Below, one piece after another: positions 1 to 9,604 of a DNA stretch of 64,000 nucleotides. Position 1 is the stretch's first letter. Every line of letters starts with the position of its first letter. The stretch is from Acidobacteriota bacterium. GTDB lineage: Bacteria > Acidobacteriota > Terriglobia > Terriglobales > Acidobacteriaceae. Below the pieces are notes generated by a model. The model worked only from the letters and a program-made list of their open reading frames with translations. It did no database searches and was not told the DNA's origin. A program made the position numbers and the translations under genes. The stretch spans positions 62,001-126,000 of the forward strand of contig JAJXYY010000024.1 in the NCBI GenBank assembly GCA_021780315.1, written 5' to 3'.

Positions 1-1378
1 AGATGAAGCTGGCGATGGGGACTCCGATGCGGACGAAGTTGTAGTTGTCAGCGCGGCGATAAAGTTGGCGCTCGGGCTCGAGGTCGGGCCGGACTTCGAT
101 GTGAAAGGTGGAGGCGAGGGTGCGGACGGTGGAGCCGAGGGTAGAGTCGTCGAGGCCTTCCATGGTGAGGATGTGGAGGGGGAAGATGGGGCGGAGTTGG
201 TCGAGGTTGAGATCGGCGACGATGTTTTTGGCTGGGACGGTGGGGTGGGCGGTGAAGTAGGCGGAGCCGAGGAGACCTTTCTCCTCGCCGGTGAAGATGC
301 AGAAGAGCAGGGAGCGGCGTGGGCGGGATTTGAGGGGGAGGGCGGCTTGCGTTTGGGCGAGTTCGAGGAGAGTGGAGACGTAGGCTGCGTCGTCGAGGGC
401 TCCGTTGTAGAGACTGTCGCCTAAGACGGGGGTTCCGAAGCCGTAGCCGTCGAGGTGGGCGGAGAGGGCGACGTATTGGGGGGCGAGGGAGGGATCGGAG
501 CCGGGGAGGATGGCGAGGATGTTGGGGGAGGAGATGTCCTTGGTTTCGGTGGTGAGGTGGAGATGGAGCGCGGCCTGCATGGAGAAGGTGGCGAGGGGCT
601 GGCCGGTGGTGCCGAGGGTGAGGATGTCGGCGAAGGAGTGGCCGCAGGCAGAGAAGAGCAGGGGTGCGGCTTGGGCACTGATGCGGAGGAGTATGGGTGC
701 GTTAGGGGGTGGGGCTGGGGTGGAGGCGAGGGTGACGGTGCGGGCGTAGGCGGCGGGCCAGTGGAAGGTTTCTATGGCGGCGGGGTTGTCGATGGCGAGG
801 AGTGCGATGGCGCCGGATTTGGAGAGGGCGGCCATGCGTCGGGCGGCGAAGCTGAGGCGGTCGGCGGGAGCGAGGGAGGCGGGAGAGTTGCTGAAGAATA
901 CGGCTATTTTGCCGTGAAGGTCGGTGATGGAGTCAGGGAGGCCGTAGCCGAGGAAGACGAGTGGAGCGGTGGTGAGGGCGGGAAGACCGTCGCGAGGAAC
1001 GAGGGTGATCTGCTGGAGGAACTGGATGGGAGTGGATTGGGTGGGGTTGGAGTCGGGGAGGAGTTCGACGGAGGATTTTTCGGTGAGGAGTGCGACCTGG
1101 TGCATGGGGACAGACTGGAAGTAGGTGGGCTTGGCGGGGTTGGTGAGGGGTTCTCCGGCGGGTTGGAGGCCGAAGGCGGCGAACTGATGGGCGACGTAGT
1201 CGGCGGCGCGCTGGTAGGCTGCGGTGCCGGTGTCGCGACCCTGCATGGAGTCGTTGGCGAGTGCGGTGGTATAGGCCCACCAGGTGGCTGCGGCGGGGGT
1301 GGGTTTCTGGTGAGTTTGGGCGGCGCAGGGGAGGGCGATGAGCAGGGTGATGCAGGCGAGGCGTTGGAGGGATTTCAC
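1..1378 (-). CDS. M28-family zinc aminopeptidase, exported (C-terminus cut by window edge)
   Basis: The reading frame stays open from a GTG at 1378 to the left edge (459 codons visible). An AGGAG lies 9 bases before the GTG. The N-terminus KSLQRLACITLLIALPCAAQ is a signal peptide with a small-residue cleavage site. A middle region with the feel of a PA insert (TTAPLVFLGYGLPD, then HGKIAVFFSN) precedes the catalytic part. M28 landmarks are visible: SAHLDGYG (first metal His and Asp), YNGALDDAAYV (bridging Asp), and FTGEEKGLLGSAYF (the two glutamates, base and ligand). Known M28 enzymes remove N-terminal residues from peptides using two zinc ions. The expected role is nutrient peptide breakdown in the periplasm or outside. 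The last metal His would lie beyond the edge, so completeness cannot be judged. Confidence 0.85.
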   Translation of the reverse strand, partial: MKSLQRLACITLLIALPCAAQTHQKPTPAAATWWAYTTALANDSMQGRDTGTAAYQRAADYVAHQFAAFGLQPAGEPLTNPAKPTYFQSVPMHQVALLTEKSSVELLPDSNPTQSTPIQFLQQITLVPRDGLPALTTAPLVFLGYGLPDSITDLHGKIAVFFSNSPASLAPADRLSFAARRMAALSKSGAIALLAIDNPAAIETFHWPAAYARTVTLASTPAPPPNAPILLRISAQAAPLLFSACGHSFADILTLGTTGQPLATFSMQAALHLHLTTETKDISSPNILAILPGSDPSLAPQYVALSAHLDGYGFGTPVLGDSLYNGALDDAAYVSTLLELAQTQAALPLKSRPRRSLLFCIFTGEEKGLLGSAYFTAHPTVPAKNIVADLNLDQLRPIFPLHILTMEGLDDSTLGSTVRTLASTFHIEVRPDLEPERQLYRRADNYNFVRIGVPIASFI

Positions 1379-1445
1379 CGCGGAGAGCTCCTGAGGTATC
1401 GCGAGGTAGATGCTGGTGTGGGGTGAGTATAGCGCGGGCAGGGAG

Positions 1446-1751
1446 TTAGTGGGATTGATCGAGCCAGTTGGCGTAGGGGTAGAGGAAGAAGAAGAGGATC
1501 ATGCTGACGGCCATGAGGTCCATGTAGATGAGCAGGAGGATTCCTCCATGGTAGAGGCTCCAGCGGCGTTGCATGCAGCGGACGGTGTCGGCGGTGCCGA
1601 TGGCGGCGAGGAGGGAGGGGATGGAGAGAAGGAGGGTGGCGCGGCTGTGGGGGAAGTCGGAGAGGAAGAGCGCGGCGACAAGGCTGAGGAGGACGATCAG
1701 GCTGCCGCGGAGGGGAGAGCGGAGGCGCGGATTGAAGAAAGGGGAGGTCAC
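1446..1751 (-). CDS. Small membrane protein, unknown function
   Basis: This is a 101-residue protein with three likely membrane segments: about residues 17-32, 40-52 and 70-92 (the last is GILLLIYMDLMAVSMILFFF). Basic residues around positions 9-15 and 58-63 flank the hydrophobic parts. I do not recognise the family. It lies 67 bases upstream of the M28 peptidase on the same strand and 182 bases after mtnA, so it could be read with either. Nothing in it indicates a catalytic role. Confidence 0.6.
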   Translation of the reverse strand: MTSPFFNPRLRSPLRGSLIVLLSLVAALFLSDFPHSRATLLLSIPSLLAAIGTADTVRCMQRRWSLYHGGILLLIYMDLMAVSMILFFFLYPYANWLDQSH

Positions 1752-1882
1752 GGGGTTGGATACTGGCGCTGAGATAAGGATAGAAGGGTGGGAGTGGAGG
1801 TGTCTTGGGAGGATGGACGAGATAGAGGTTTGTGGCTGGATTTTTGACGGGAGAGGATTTTGAGGGAGTTTGGGTGGGGGTG

Positions 1883-1919
1883 GGCTGCTGCCGAGCGGGT
1901 GGACAGGTCGGCAGCAGCC
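1883..1919. terminator. Hairpin downstream of mtnA
   Basis: Perfect 12-bp arms (GGCTGCTGCCGA at 1883-1894, its complement at 1908-1919) enclose a 13-base loop. It sits 15 bases after the mtnA stop. No T-run follows on either strand, so it may be a Rho-assisted or 3'-end-protecting structure rather than a classical intrinsic terminator. The rest of 1752-1933 holds nothing recognisable. Confidence 0.5.
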
Positions 1920-1933
1920 GGGTAGAGGGGAGC

Positions 1934-2998
1934 TTAGGCAGTGGCGAGTTCGGGGGTGGCGGCGTCCATGCGCTGAATGGATTCGGCGAAGGACGGGTAG
2001 AGTACGCCGCGTTCGGTGATGATGGCGGTGATGTACTTTGCGGGGGTGACGTCGAAGGCGGGGTTCTCGATGGCTGCGCCGTCTGGGGTCATCTGCTTGC
2101 CGTTGGAGTGGGTGACTTCGCGGGCGGCGCGCTGCTCGATGGGGATGAGGTCTCCGTGGGCGGTGGCGATATCGATAGTGGACCAGGGGGCGGCGACATA
2201 GAAGGGGATGCCGTGCTCTTTGGCGAGGATGGAGACGGCGTAGGTGCCGATCTTGTTGGCGGTGTCGCCGTTGGCTGCGATGCGATCCGCGCCGACGATG
2301 ACGGCCTGGATGCGTCCCTGCTTCATAAGGTGGGCGGACATGTTGTCGCAGAGGACGGTGGTGGGGATGTTGTCCTTGAGGAGTTCCCAGGCGGTGAGGC
2401 GAGCGCCCTGGAGGAAGGGACGGGTCTCGTCGGCGAAGACGTCGATGGTGTGTCCGGCCTCGATGGCGGCGCGGATGACGCCGAGGGCGGTTCCGTAGCC
2501 GCAGGTGGCGAGGGCTCCGGCGTTGCAGTGGGTGAGGACGGTGCCTTGCTTGGGGAGGAGTGATGCTCCGTGGGCTCCCATCTGTTTGCAGGCGGCGATA
2601 TCTTCGTCGTACATGCGGCGGGACTTGGCGACGACGGCGGCCTTGATCTCGGGGATAGGGGTGTTGCTGGCGGCGAGTTGGTTGTAGAGAGTGCAGATCT
2701 CGTCGATGCCCCAGAAGAGGTTGACTGCGGTGGGGCGGGTTTCGGCGAGGGTCTTGGAGATGCTGGCGACTTCGGCGGTCAGGTCTTGGAGATTGGTGGC
2801 GGCGCTGCGGTCGATGCCGATGGCTACGCCCATGGCGGCAGAGACGCCGATGGCGGGTGCTCCGCGGACGATCATGTCGCGGATGACGTTGGCGACTTGT
2901 TTGTAGTCCGTGGCGAGGACGTAGGTCTCTTCAAGCGGGAGCTTGGTTTGATCGAGGAAGTTGATGCCTTCAGGGAGCCATTCGAGGGTAGGGATCAT
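1934..2998 (-). CDS. mtnA: S-methyl-5-thioribose-1-phosphate isomerase
   Basis: MtnA converts 5-methylthioribose-1-phosphate to 5-methylthioribulose-1-phosphate in the methionine salvage pathway, in the cytoplasm. The 354-residue length is normal for the family. Visible landmarks are [13 protein letters not shown] (substrate phosphate region), the catalytic Cys158 in [22 protein letters not shown], and catalytic Asp238 in VGADRIA followed by [10 protein letters not shown]. The match to MtnA rather than eIF2B-alpha or ribose-1,5-bisphosphate isomerase rests on the Cys/Asp pair and the length. The start ATG overlaps the stop of the upstream zinc-ribbon gene (ATGA), so translation is probably coupled. 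No other mtn gene is in the window. Confidence 0.95.
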   Translation of the reverse strand: MIPTLEWLPEGINFLDQTKLPLEETYVLATDYKQVANVIRDMIVRGAPAIGVSAAMGVAIGIDRSAATNLQDLTAEVASISKTLAETRPTAVNLFWGIDEICTLYNQLAASNTPIPEIKAAVVAKSRRMYDEDIAACKQMGAHGASLLPKQGTVLTHCNAGALATCGYGTALGVIRAAIEAGHTIDVFADETRPFLQGARLTAWELLKDNIPTTVLCDNMSAHLMKQGRIQAVIVGADRIAANGDTANKIGTYAVSILAKEHGIPFYVAAPWSTIDIATAHGDLIPIEQRAAREVTHSNGKQMTPDGAAIENPAFDVTPAKYITAIITERGVLYPSFAESIQRMDAATPELATA

Positions 2999-3237
2999 GT
3001 CTTTACTAGTTTAGACGATGGAGCAGGGTGGGCGCAGGGCGGGGTGGCTAGTGAACCTTGGGTGCGGGCTGATTTGGAGTGCGAGTAGAAGCGGCGGCAG
3101 CACTCGTTACAGCGGTAGGGAAAGAGGTTGAGCCAAGAGAGCAGGCGTTCCGGTCGGGTGCGGTGTGTTCGGCAGATCTGAGCAGATCGGCAGGACGGGC
3201 AGGTTCTCCAGGTTGCGTTCATGTTGGCCTCCAGCAT
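2995..3237 (-). CDS. Small zinc-ribbon-like protein
   Basis: An 80-residue protein with a CPSC pair near residue 13 and a second cysteine cluster ([11 protein letters not shown]) near residue 41, separated by a basic stretch ([14 protein letters not shown]). Two CxxC-type knuckles at this spacing suggest one structural zinc. I infer a nucleic-acid- or protein-binding ribbon; no partner is known. Translation could start at the first ATG or at the Met six codons in (MNATWRTC). The gene overlaps the mtnA start by four bases and follows pyrE by 77 bases, so pyrE, this gene and mtnA may form one transcript. Confidence 0.65.
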   Translation of the reverse strand: MLEANMNATWRTCPSCRSAQICRTHRTRPERLLSWLNLFPYRCNECCRRFYSHSKSARTQGSLATPPCAHPAPSSKLVKT

Positions 3238-3314
3238 TACGCTAAAGGCCTTGCGGGGATGGCGGAAGGGGTAAGTGCAAATTATCCTGTGGCGGATTCC
3301 CGATGTGGGTCTGG

Positions 3315-3983
3315 CTACTTCGTCTGGAGTGCGATGTGGGCGGCGCGGACGTCTTTGGCGGTGAAGGCGGCGATGAAGGGGACGCCGGGGATGGTGGCTT
3401 CGATGTGGGCTCGTCCGCCTTGTTCGCGGTCTACGAGGCAGAGGACGGCGGCTACGTGCATACCGGCTTCGCGGGCTGCTTCGATGGCGGTGATGGTGGA
3501 GCCTCCGGTGGTGCAGACGTCGTCGACGATGACGACGTGGGCTCCGGGGCGGAGGAAGCCTTCGATTTTGCGGCCGGTGCCGTGGGTTTTTTCGGATTTG
3601 CGGACGAGGAAGCCGTGGATGAGTTGGGGGACGGGTTCTTCTTCGGGGTCGAGTTCGAGGTCTGCGGCGAGGGTGCGGATCTCGGTGTACTCCGCGAGGG
3701 CCCAGGCGCTGGCGGAGGCGGTGTTGGAGACGAGGGGATCGGCGCCCATGGTAAGGCCACCGACGGCTTCGATCTGGTCGGCGTTGGGGAGTTGCTGGAT
3801 GAGGTCGTAGAAGACGAGGCCGGAGAGGCGGCCGCCCTGGGCGTGGAGGGTGGTGATGCGGCAGTCGATGTAGTAGTCGCTGCGGGCTCCGCTGGCGAGG
3901 GTGAAGTCGCCGAGCTTGAAGGAGTGGGTGGCGATGAGGTCGAGGAGAGCGGCGCGGTTGGCGGAGTTGATTTCAGTGGGCAT
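3315..3983 (-). CDS. pyrE: Orotate phosphoribosyltransferase
   Basis: PyrE joins orotate to PRPP to make orotidine 5'-phosphate, the fifth step of pyrimidine synthesis. The 222-residue form starting MPTEINSA is used; an in-frame extension upstream would run into the divergent gene and has no family counterpart. The PRPP loop VVIVDDVCTTGGST is intact, and the N-terminal FKLGDFTLASGARSDYYID is typical of the orotate and dimer region. An acidic insert (ELDPEEEPVPQ) sits before the flexible-loop lysines. No clear Shine-Dalgarno sequence precedes the start. No other pyr gene is nearby. Confidence 0.93.
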   Translation of the reverse strand: MPTEINSANRAALLDLIATHSFKLGDFTLASGARSDYYIDCRITTLHAQGGRLSGLVFYDLIQQLPNADQIEAVGGLTMGADPLVSNTASASAWALAEYTEIRTLAADLELDPEEEPVPQLIHGFLVRKSEKTHGTGRKIEGFLRPGAHVVIVDDVCTTGGSTITAIEAAREAGMHVAAVLCLVDREQGGRAHIEATIPGVPFIAAFTAKDVRAAHIALQTK

Positions 3984-4125
3984 GGTCAGGATTGATTTTA
4001 GAGGATTGACGAGGGAGGTGGGAGGTATGGCGTGGATCGGGCTATGATGCTTGCGAGTTGATTTGTCGCATTTGGGTTGTTGTGTGACGAGATCGACTGA
4101 GGATTGGCTGACGAGAGGAGTAGGT

Positions 4126-4905
4126 ATGGGGATGCGTGCTGGCGGGGTTTCTGACTGGGGCAAGGTGGTATTGGCGTTGGTGGTGAGTGTGGGGGGGCTG
4201 GGGGTGGCGGCAGGGCAGGCTCCGAAGAAGATGATTCCGGCGCATAAGGCTGGGATCGTGCTGTTCGATGGGAAGGACTTGTCGAACTTCGATACGTTTT
4301 TGACGAGCAAGGGGTTGAACTCGGACCCGGAGCACGTGTTTCAGGTGGAGGACGGGGTGATCCATGTTTCGGGCAAGGAGATGGGGTACCTGATTACGAA
4401 GCAGTCGTACCACGAGTACTATCTGCGGGCGGAGTTCAAGTGGGGCGAGGGGACGTATGGGAGCCGGGAAGGGAAGGCTCGGGATAGCGGGATACTGTTC
4501 AACATCCAAGGGGAGCAGAAAGTGTGGCCGCGGTCGGTGGAGTTCCAGATTATGGAGGGTGGCACGGGAGACTTCTGGATGACGGATGGTGCGGCGTTGA
4601 CGGGGAAAGATGGCAAACGGGTGACGGGGCCGGCAGGCGGAGCGATGAAGATTGATCGGTTTGGGAAAGGGCCTTCGGAGAATGTGGTGGGGTTCCGCGA
4701 CCCGGTGGGAGAGGTGGAGAAGCCGCATGGGGAGTGGAATGTGCTGGAGTTGGTGACGCAGGGGCGGGATGTGAAGCAGTATGTGAACGGCAAACTGGTG
4801 AACGAAGGGACCGATCCCTCGCCGACGGAGGGCAAGATTCTGTTCCAGTCGGAGGGGGCGGAGGTTTACTTCCGGAACATGACGCTGTATCCGCTGAAGA
4901 AGTAG
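4126..4905 (+). CDS. Exported DUF1080 (3-keto-disaccharide hydrolase-like) protein
   Basis: The start MGMRAGG is chosen because AGAGGAG lies five bases before it; the frame is open further upstream without a ribosome site. A signal peptide (hydrophobic VVLALVVSVGGLGVAAG) ends near AGQA. The body is a concanavalin-like beta-sandwich of the DUF1080 family: LFDGKDLSNFDTF near the mature N-terminus, YYLRAEFKWG, DSGILFNIQG, SVEFQIMEGG, and GKILFQSEGAEVYFRN at the end. Relatives are linked to carbohydrate binding or 3-keto-sugar hydrolysis, but the substrate here is unknown. It diverges from pyrE and converges with the CPBP gene, with only seven bases between the stops. Confidence 0.85.
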   Translation: MGMRAGGVSDWGKVVLALVVSVGGLGVAAGQAPKKMIPAHKAGIVLFDGKDLSNFDTFLTSKGLNSDPEHVFQVEDGVIHVSGKEMGYLITKQSYHEYYLRAEFKWGEGTYGSREGKARDSGILFNIQGEQKVWPRSVEFQIMEGGTGDFWMTDGAALTGKDGKRVTGPAGGAMKIDRFGKGPSENVVGFRDPVGEVEKPHGEWNVLELVTQGRDVKQYVNGKLVNEGTDPSPTEGKILFQSEGAEVYFRNMTLYPLKK

Positions 4906-4912
4906 TGGTGGA

Positions 4913-5872
4913 TCAGTGGGTGAGGCGGTCGAGGTGGCGGTAGCCTCCGGTGGCGATGAAGGCGGTGAGGAAGACAGCGAAGTTATAACTGGCGTGGACG
5001 ACGGTGGAGGCGAGGACGGAGCGCAGGCGCAGGCGGATGGCAGTGAGGATGAGGGAGACGCAGAAGAGCAGCAGCAAGACCGGCCAAGTGAAGTCGGTCT
5101 GTTTGCCGTGGATGGCGGCGAAGAGGATGCTGGTGAGGATTGCAGAGAAGAGCAAGGCGGTGGAGGAGATGCGGTTGGAGGAGTTCCAGGTGTTGCGTGC
5201 GGCTTCGGTGCGGGGGAGCGAGAGCCAGTCGTAGGCGATGGCGATGGCGGGGAGGAGGAAACCGCGGAAGACGATCTCCTCGAAGAAGGGCGCGAGGAAG
5301 GTGCCGAAGGCGGTGATGATCCAGACGTCGGCGGGGGTTCGGAAGAAGTCGTCCATGGGGATGGACTTGGGCATGGTGATGAGTGAGGAGACAGCCTGGA
5401 CGATGTAGGACAGGGTGATGCCGATGGGGATGAGCTTGAGGGTGTTGCGGGCGGCGGCGGGAGGGTTGAGTTGGATTCCGTTGGCGAAGGAGCGTTGCCA
5501 TAGCGGGGGAAAGATGAACCAGGCGGCGGTGAGGGTGGCGAGCCAGGTGAAGGCTTCGGCGGCGAGGAGGTCGTGTGCGGGGATGTCGCTGGAGGCGATG
5601 TGGCGCGCCTGGGTGATTCCGAGCAGGGTGAGTTGGACGATCAGGAAGATAGAACCGCCGAGGGCGGCGAAGAGCAGTGCGTGGCCGAGGTGGGGGATGC
5701 GAGTGGGTACTGAGTCTGGATCTGGGGCGTCGTTTGGGGTGTTGTCCATGGGGGGCTGGAGGATGGCTTCTCCATCGGGGAGGATGGGGCGCAGGGAGGA
5801 GATGGGCGGGGTGTCACTGGGGAGGGTGGAGGCCTCGGAGTGGTCGGGCGCGGGTTGGTGAGGGCCGGTCAT
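4913..5872 (-). CDS. CPBP-family intramembrane metalloprotease
   Basis: A polytopic membrane protein of 319 residues with a Pro/Asp-rich cytoplasmic N-terminus of about 60 residues and several membrane helices. The CPBP (Rce1/Abi-like) signature is present: paired glutamates and arginine in [14 protein letters not shown] (E198, E199, R203), FAAIHGKQ with its histidine, and HASYNF near the C-terminus. Relatives cleave prenylated proteins or bacteriocin-type substrates; the substrate here is unknown. Its ATG overlaps the uvrA stop by four bases (ATGA), so its translation is coupled to the repair gene. Whether that has meaning beyond compact packing is unknown. Confidence 0.85.
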   Translation of the reverse strand: MTGPHQPAPDHSEASTLPSDTPPISSLRPILPDGEAILQPPMDNTPNDAPDPDSVPTRIPHLGHALLFAALGGSIFLIVQLTLLGITQARHIASSDIPAHDLLAAEAFTWLATLTAAWFIFPPLWQRSFANGIQLNPPAAARNTLKLIPIGITLSYIVQAVSSLITMPKSIPMDDFFRTPADVWIITAFGTFLAPFFEEIVFRGFLLPAIAIAYDWLSLPRTEAARNTWNSSNRISSTALLFSAILTSILFAAIHGKQTDFTWPVLLLLFCVSLILTAIRLRLRSVLASTVVHASYNFAVFLTAFIATGGYRHLDRLTH

Positions 5873-8800
5873 TTTGTAGCTTTCCTGGTTACAGATGGGG
5901 TTACAGATTTGGATGCTTTTGGCGTTGTTTTTTTGGCGGCGGTCTTTTTGGCTGGCTTGGCTGCTCGTTCGGCGGGTTTTTCGGGGTTGGCGGTGGGGAG
6001 ACCGGTTTTCTTTTCGGGGACGATGAATTTACCGCGGGCATCTTTTTTGCGGTCGGGTGCGGTGTCGGGGGTGAAGGGTTGTGGGCCGGCGTGGCTGATG
6101 CCGTTGCGCTCGGCGAAGTTGGGGGTATGGGTGTGGTAGTGGCGGGCGAGGAAGGCTCCAGTGTGGGAGGCTGTGACGGTGGCGATCTGCTCGGGGGTGC
6201 CGTGGGCGACGACCTGTCCTCCGGCTTCACCTCCTTCGGGGCCCATGTCGAGGACGTAGTCTGCGTTGCGGATGATGTCGAGGTTGTGCTCGATGATGAT
6301 GATGGTGTTGCCGAGGTCGGTGAGGCGGTGGAGGACTTCGAGGAGCTTGCGTACGTCGTCGAAGTGAAGGCCGGTGGTGGGCTCGTCGAGGAGGTAGAGG
6401 GTGCGTCCGGTCTGGCGTTTGGATAGCTCGCGGGCGAGCTTCATGCGCTGGGCTTCGCCGCCGGAGAGGGTGGTAGCGGACTGGCCGAGGTGGATGTAGC
6501 CGAGGCCGACGTCGACGAGGGTCTGGAGTTTTACGTGGACGGAGGGGATGTCCTTGAGGATGGGGACGGCGTCTTCGATGGGGAGGTCGAGGAGGTCGGC
6601 GATGGAGTAGCCGTTGAACTTGACGGCGAGGGTTTCCTGATTGTAACGGCGTCCGTTACATACTTCGCAGAGGACATAGACATCGGGAAGGAAGTTCATC
6701 TCGATGCGTCGCTGGCCCTCTCCGGTGCAGGCTTCGCAGCGGCCACCCTGGACGTTGAAGGAGAAGCGTCCGGGCTTGTAGCCGCGCTCGCGGGACTCGG
6801 GGAGCATGGCGAAGAGGTCTCGCATGGCGGTGAAGACGCCCGTGTAGGTGGCGGGGTTTGAGCGTGGGGTGCGGCCGATGGGGGACTGGTCGATCTGGAT
6901 GACTTTATCGAGCTGGTCGATACCGCGGACGGCGCCGTGCTGGCCGGGTTCTTCGCGGGAGCCATAGAGGTTTTTGGCAAGGGCACGGTAGAGGATGTCG
7001 TTGACGAGGGTGGATTTTCCGGAGCCGGAGACGCCAGAGACGACGGACATGACGCCGATGGGGAAGTGGGCGGTGACGTTGCGGAGGTTGTGGGAGTGGG
7101 CGTTCTCTACGGTGAGCCACTTACCGGTGAGGTCGCGGGGGTTGGTGCGGGCTACGATTTCAATTTTTCCACTGAGGTATTGACCGGTGATGGACGCGGG
7201 GTTGTCCATGATTTGTTGCGGGGTACCTTCGGCGATGAGGTGGCCGCCGTTTTTGCCGGCTCCGGGGCCGAGGTCGAGGACGTAGTCGGCCTTGCGGATG
7301 GTGTCTTCGTCGTGCTCGACTACGAGGACGGTGTTGCCGAGGTCGCGGAGGTTTTCGAGTGCGGAGATGAGGCGCTGGTTGTCGCGTTGGTGGAGTCCGA
7401 TGGAGGGTTCGTCGAGGACGTAGAGTACGCCGCGGAGGCGGGAGCCGATCTGGGTGGCGAGGCGGATGCGCTGGCCTTCGCCGCCGGAGAGGGTGGCGGC
7501 GGAGCGGTTGAGGGAGAGGTAGCCGAGGCCGACGGCGTTGAGGAATTCGAGGCGCTCGATGATCTCCCGCTGGAGGCGGTCGGCGATGATGCGGTCGCGT
7601 CCTGAGAAGAGCATGGCACGGGCGGCGGTGAGGGCACGCTCGAGGGAGAGGTTGGTGAAGTCGGCGATGGAGAAGCCGGGACTTTGGTTGGATGTGGGTG
7701 GTGAGGCATCATCGCTGTCGTCGCCGGAGATTTTGGCAACCGGTTTTGCGCCGGGGATGGGGATGGTGACGGCCAGGGATTCGGGGCGGAGGCGGCGGCC
7801 TTTGCAGACGGGGCAGAGGGTGGCGGACATGTATTGCATCATGTACTCGCGATAGCCCTCTGACTTGGTGTCTTCGATGTTGGCGCGGAGGTAGCTGAAG
7901 ATACCGTGGAAGCCGGTGCGCGCGGCCTCGTTGCGGGGTGGGCCGTAGAGGAGGAGGTTCTGGTGGTCGTGGGATAGCTGATCGAAGGGAAGCTTGAGGT
8001 TGATCTTGTATTTTTCGGCTGCGATTTTGATGAGGCGGAGGAGATATTGGGAGCCTGAGCCGGGCCCCATGGCGCCGTCGAGGAGTGGTTTTGACCAGTC
8101 GGTGATGGTTTTGGCGGGGTCAAAGTCGTAGATACTGCCGAGGCCGTGGCACTCGGGGCAGGCACCGTAGTTGGAGTTGAAGGAGAAGCTGCGAGGTTCG
8201 AGGCGGGGGACGTTGATGCCGCAGTCGGGGCAGGCCATGGAGGAGGAGTAGAGGGTCTCTTCCTGCTTGCGGGTGACGGGGTCCTGGAGGCCGATCAGGA
8301 CGAGACCGTTGGCCATCTGGAGGGCTTTGGCGACGGAAGTTTCGAGGCGGCGGGTGTCGTATTTGGTTTTGGCGGGGGGAGTATCCGAGGTCTCCGAGTC
8401 GAGACCTGGGGCAGCCATTTCGGGTGCAAGGGGTTTGAGGATGATGCGATCTACGATGGCTTCGACGGTGTGGTTTTTACGCTTTTCGAGGCGCATGCCC
8501 TCGGTGAGTTCGACCATCTCGCCGTCGATGCGGGCGCGGAATCCCTGCTGGTCGAGGGCTTCGAGTTCTTCGCGGAATTCGCCTTTGCGGCCGCGGACGA
8601 TGGGGGCGTAGATGGTGATGCGCTCGCCTGGGGCGAGGGAGACGATGCGCTCGACGATCTGGTCGGCGGACTGGCGAGAGATGGGGCGGGCGCATTTGGG
8701 GCAGTGGGGTTGTCCTACAGAGGCGTAGAGGAGGCGTAGGTAGTCGTAGATCTCGGTGATGGTGCCGACGGTGGAGCGTGGGCTGCGAGAGGTGGTCTTC

Positions 8801-9066
8801 TGCTCGATGGAGATTGCGGGGGAGAGGCCGTCGATTGCGTCAACGTCTGGGCGCTCCATCTGGTCGAGGAACTGGCGGGCGTAGGCGGAGAGGGTTTCGA
8901 CGTAGCGGCGCTGGCCTTCGGCGTAGATGGTGTCGAAGGCAAGGGAGGATTTGCCGGAGCCGGAGAGGCCGGTGACGACGGTGAGGGTGTTGCGGGGAAT
9001 GGCGACGTTGACGTTGCGGAGGTTGTGCTGGCGTGCTCCGCGGACGGTGATGTGAGTGATGGCCAT
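5869..9066 (-). CDS. uvrA: Excinuclease ABC subunit A with a long basic tail
   Basis: UvrA is the ATP-driven damage sensor of nucleotide excision repair; it loads UvrB on distorted DNA. Both ATPase cassettes are complete: Walker [13 protein letters not shown] and [13 protein letters not shown], signature [12 protein letters not shown] and [12 protein letters not shown], and Walker [12 protein letters not shown] and [11 protein letters not shown]. Zinc-binding cysteines appear in CPDCG/CPECHG and [17 protein letters not shown]. At 1065 residues it is over 100 longer than the usual 940-960. The excess is an acidic loop ([11 protein letters not shown]) before the first signature and an 88-residue C-terminal extension rich in Lys, Ala, Pro and Thr from about residue 978. 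No LexA-type site was recognised upstream. Confidence 0.96.
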   Translation of the reverse strand: MAITHITVRGARQHNLRNVNVAIPRNTLTVVTGLSGSGKSSLAFDTIYAEGQRRYVETLSAYARQFLDQMERPDVDAIDGLSPAISIEQKTTSRSPRSTVGTITEIYDYLRLLYASVGQPHCPKCARPISRQSADQIVERIVSLAPGERITIYAPIVRGRKGEFREELEALDQQGFRARIDGEMVELTEGMRLEKRKNHTVEAIVDRIILKPLAPEMAAPGLDSETSDTPPAKTKYDTRRLETSVAKALQMANGLVLIGLQDPVTRKQEETLYSSSMACPDCGINVPRLEPRSFSFNSNYGACPECHGLGSIYDFDPAKTITDWSKPLLDGAMGPGSGSQYLLRLIKIAAEKYKINLKLPFDQLSHDHQNLLLYGPPRNEAARTGFHGIFSYLRANIEDTKSEGYREYMMQYMSATLCPVCKGRRLRPESLAVTIPIPGAKPVAKISGDDSDDASPPTSNQSPGFSIADFTNLSLERALTAARAMLFSGRDRIIADRLQREIIERLEFLNAVGLGYLSLNRSAATLSGGEGQRIRLATQIGSRLRGVLYVLDEPSIGLHQRDNQRLISALENLRDLGNTVLVVEHDEDTIRKADYVLDLGPGAGKNGGHLIAEGTPQQIMDNPASITGQYLSGKIEIVARTNPRDLTGKWLTVENAHSHNLRNVTAHFPIGVMSVVSGVSGSGKSTLVNDILYRALAKNLYGSREEPGQHGAVRGIDQLDKVIQIDQSPIGRTPRSNPATYTGVFTAMRDLFAMLPESRERGYKPGRFSFNVQGGRCEACTGEGQRRIEMNFLPDVYVLCEVCNGRRYNQETLAVKFNGYSIADLLDLPIEDAVPILKDIPSVHVKLQTLVDVGLGYIHLGQSATTLSGGEAQRMKLARELSKRQTGRTLYLLDEPTTGLHFDDVRKLLEVLHRLTDLGNTIIIIEHNLDIIRNADYVLDMGPEGGEAGGQVVAHGTPEQIATVTASHTGAFLARHYHTHTPNFAERNGISHAGPQPFTPDTAPDRKKDARGKFIVPEKKTGLPTANPEKPAERAAKPAKKTAAKKTTPKASKSVTPSVTRKATK

Positions 9067-9362
9067 AGAGAGTGTTCAGTGCTGCGGTGAAGCCGGTTCG
9101 TGTTGGAGGTGCCGGTAGTGTGGTATCAGGGGACGTGAGCCAAGTCTCTAGGATACGGTATTTGACGAGGAGCGGTGGGACGGTGGATGCAGGGCGTTTG
9201 CGTGTGGTCACTGGTCTGGCAGGCAAGGGAAAGTATCTGAGTGAGCAACAGGGGTGACGGGGATGGTTATGACAAATCTGGCTAATTCTGGGAGAATCAG
9301 AGCTGTGTTGGTTAGCTTTGCCGGGCAGCTTGTGTTGCCGGTAGGTGTTTGATGAAGCAGAG
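9067..9362. other. Intergenic region upstream of uvrA
   Basis: These 296 bases separate uvrA from a small plus-strand gene. I see no convincing promoter pair, palindrome or coding frame with a ribosome site. It presumably carries the uvrA promoter. Confidence 0.4.
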
Positions 9363-9557
9363 ATGGAAGTAACTGGAGAGATTGTGACTGCGTCGATTGT
9401 ATTGATCTCGGCTGTGCTGGCGTCGCTGGCGGTGGGAGTGCTGGTAGCTTATTGGGTTTGCATGGCGATGTTTGGGATGTTTCGGGTGCATGCGCGACAG
9501 GTGGCGGAGCGTAGTTCGCAGCGTGTGGTGGCGCAAACGCAGGCTGTGCAGGGCTAG
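9363..9557 (+). CDS. Single-span small membrane protein, unknown
   Basis: A 64-residue protein starting MEVTGEIVTAS. One long hydrophobic segment (about residues 8-38, VLISAVLASLAVGVLVAYWV then MAMFGMF) is followed by a basic, Gln-rich tail (RVHARQVAERSSQR). The frame can also start at a GTG at 9345; neither start has a strong ribosome site. The hydrophobic profile and the positive tail suggest an inner-membrane protein with a cytoplasmic C-terminus. I do not recognise a family. It converges with the STN gene. Confidence 0.5.
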   Translation: MEVTGEIVTASIVLISAVLASLAVGVLVAYWVCMAMFGMFRVHARQVAERSSQRVVAQTQAVQG

Positions 9558-9604
9558 AGTGTTGCAGAATTAGACGGGTTTTTCTGAAGTGATCCGATAA
9601 AAAT

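Noticed and set aside
455-1426. Long plus-strand frame of 323 codons, very rich in Gly, Glu and Val
   Set aside because: It lies antisense to the M28 peptidase gene, lacks any family match and a ribosome site, and has the low-complexity composition produced by reading high-GC coding DNA on the wrong strand.
9345-9362. GTG start for the small membrane protein at 9363
   Set aside because: It adds six mostly acidic residues and has no ribosome site; the ATG at 9363 gives a simpler membrane protein, though the choice is not certain.
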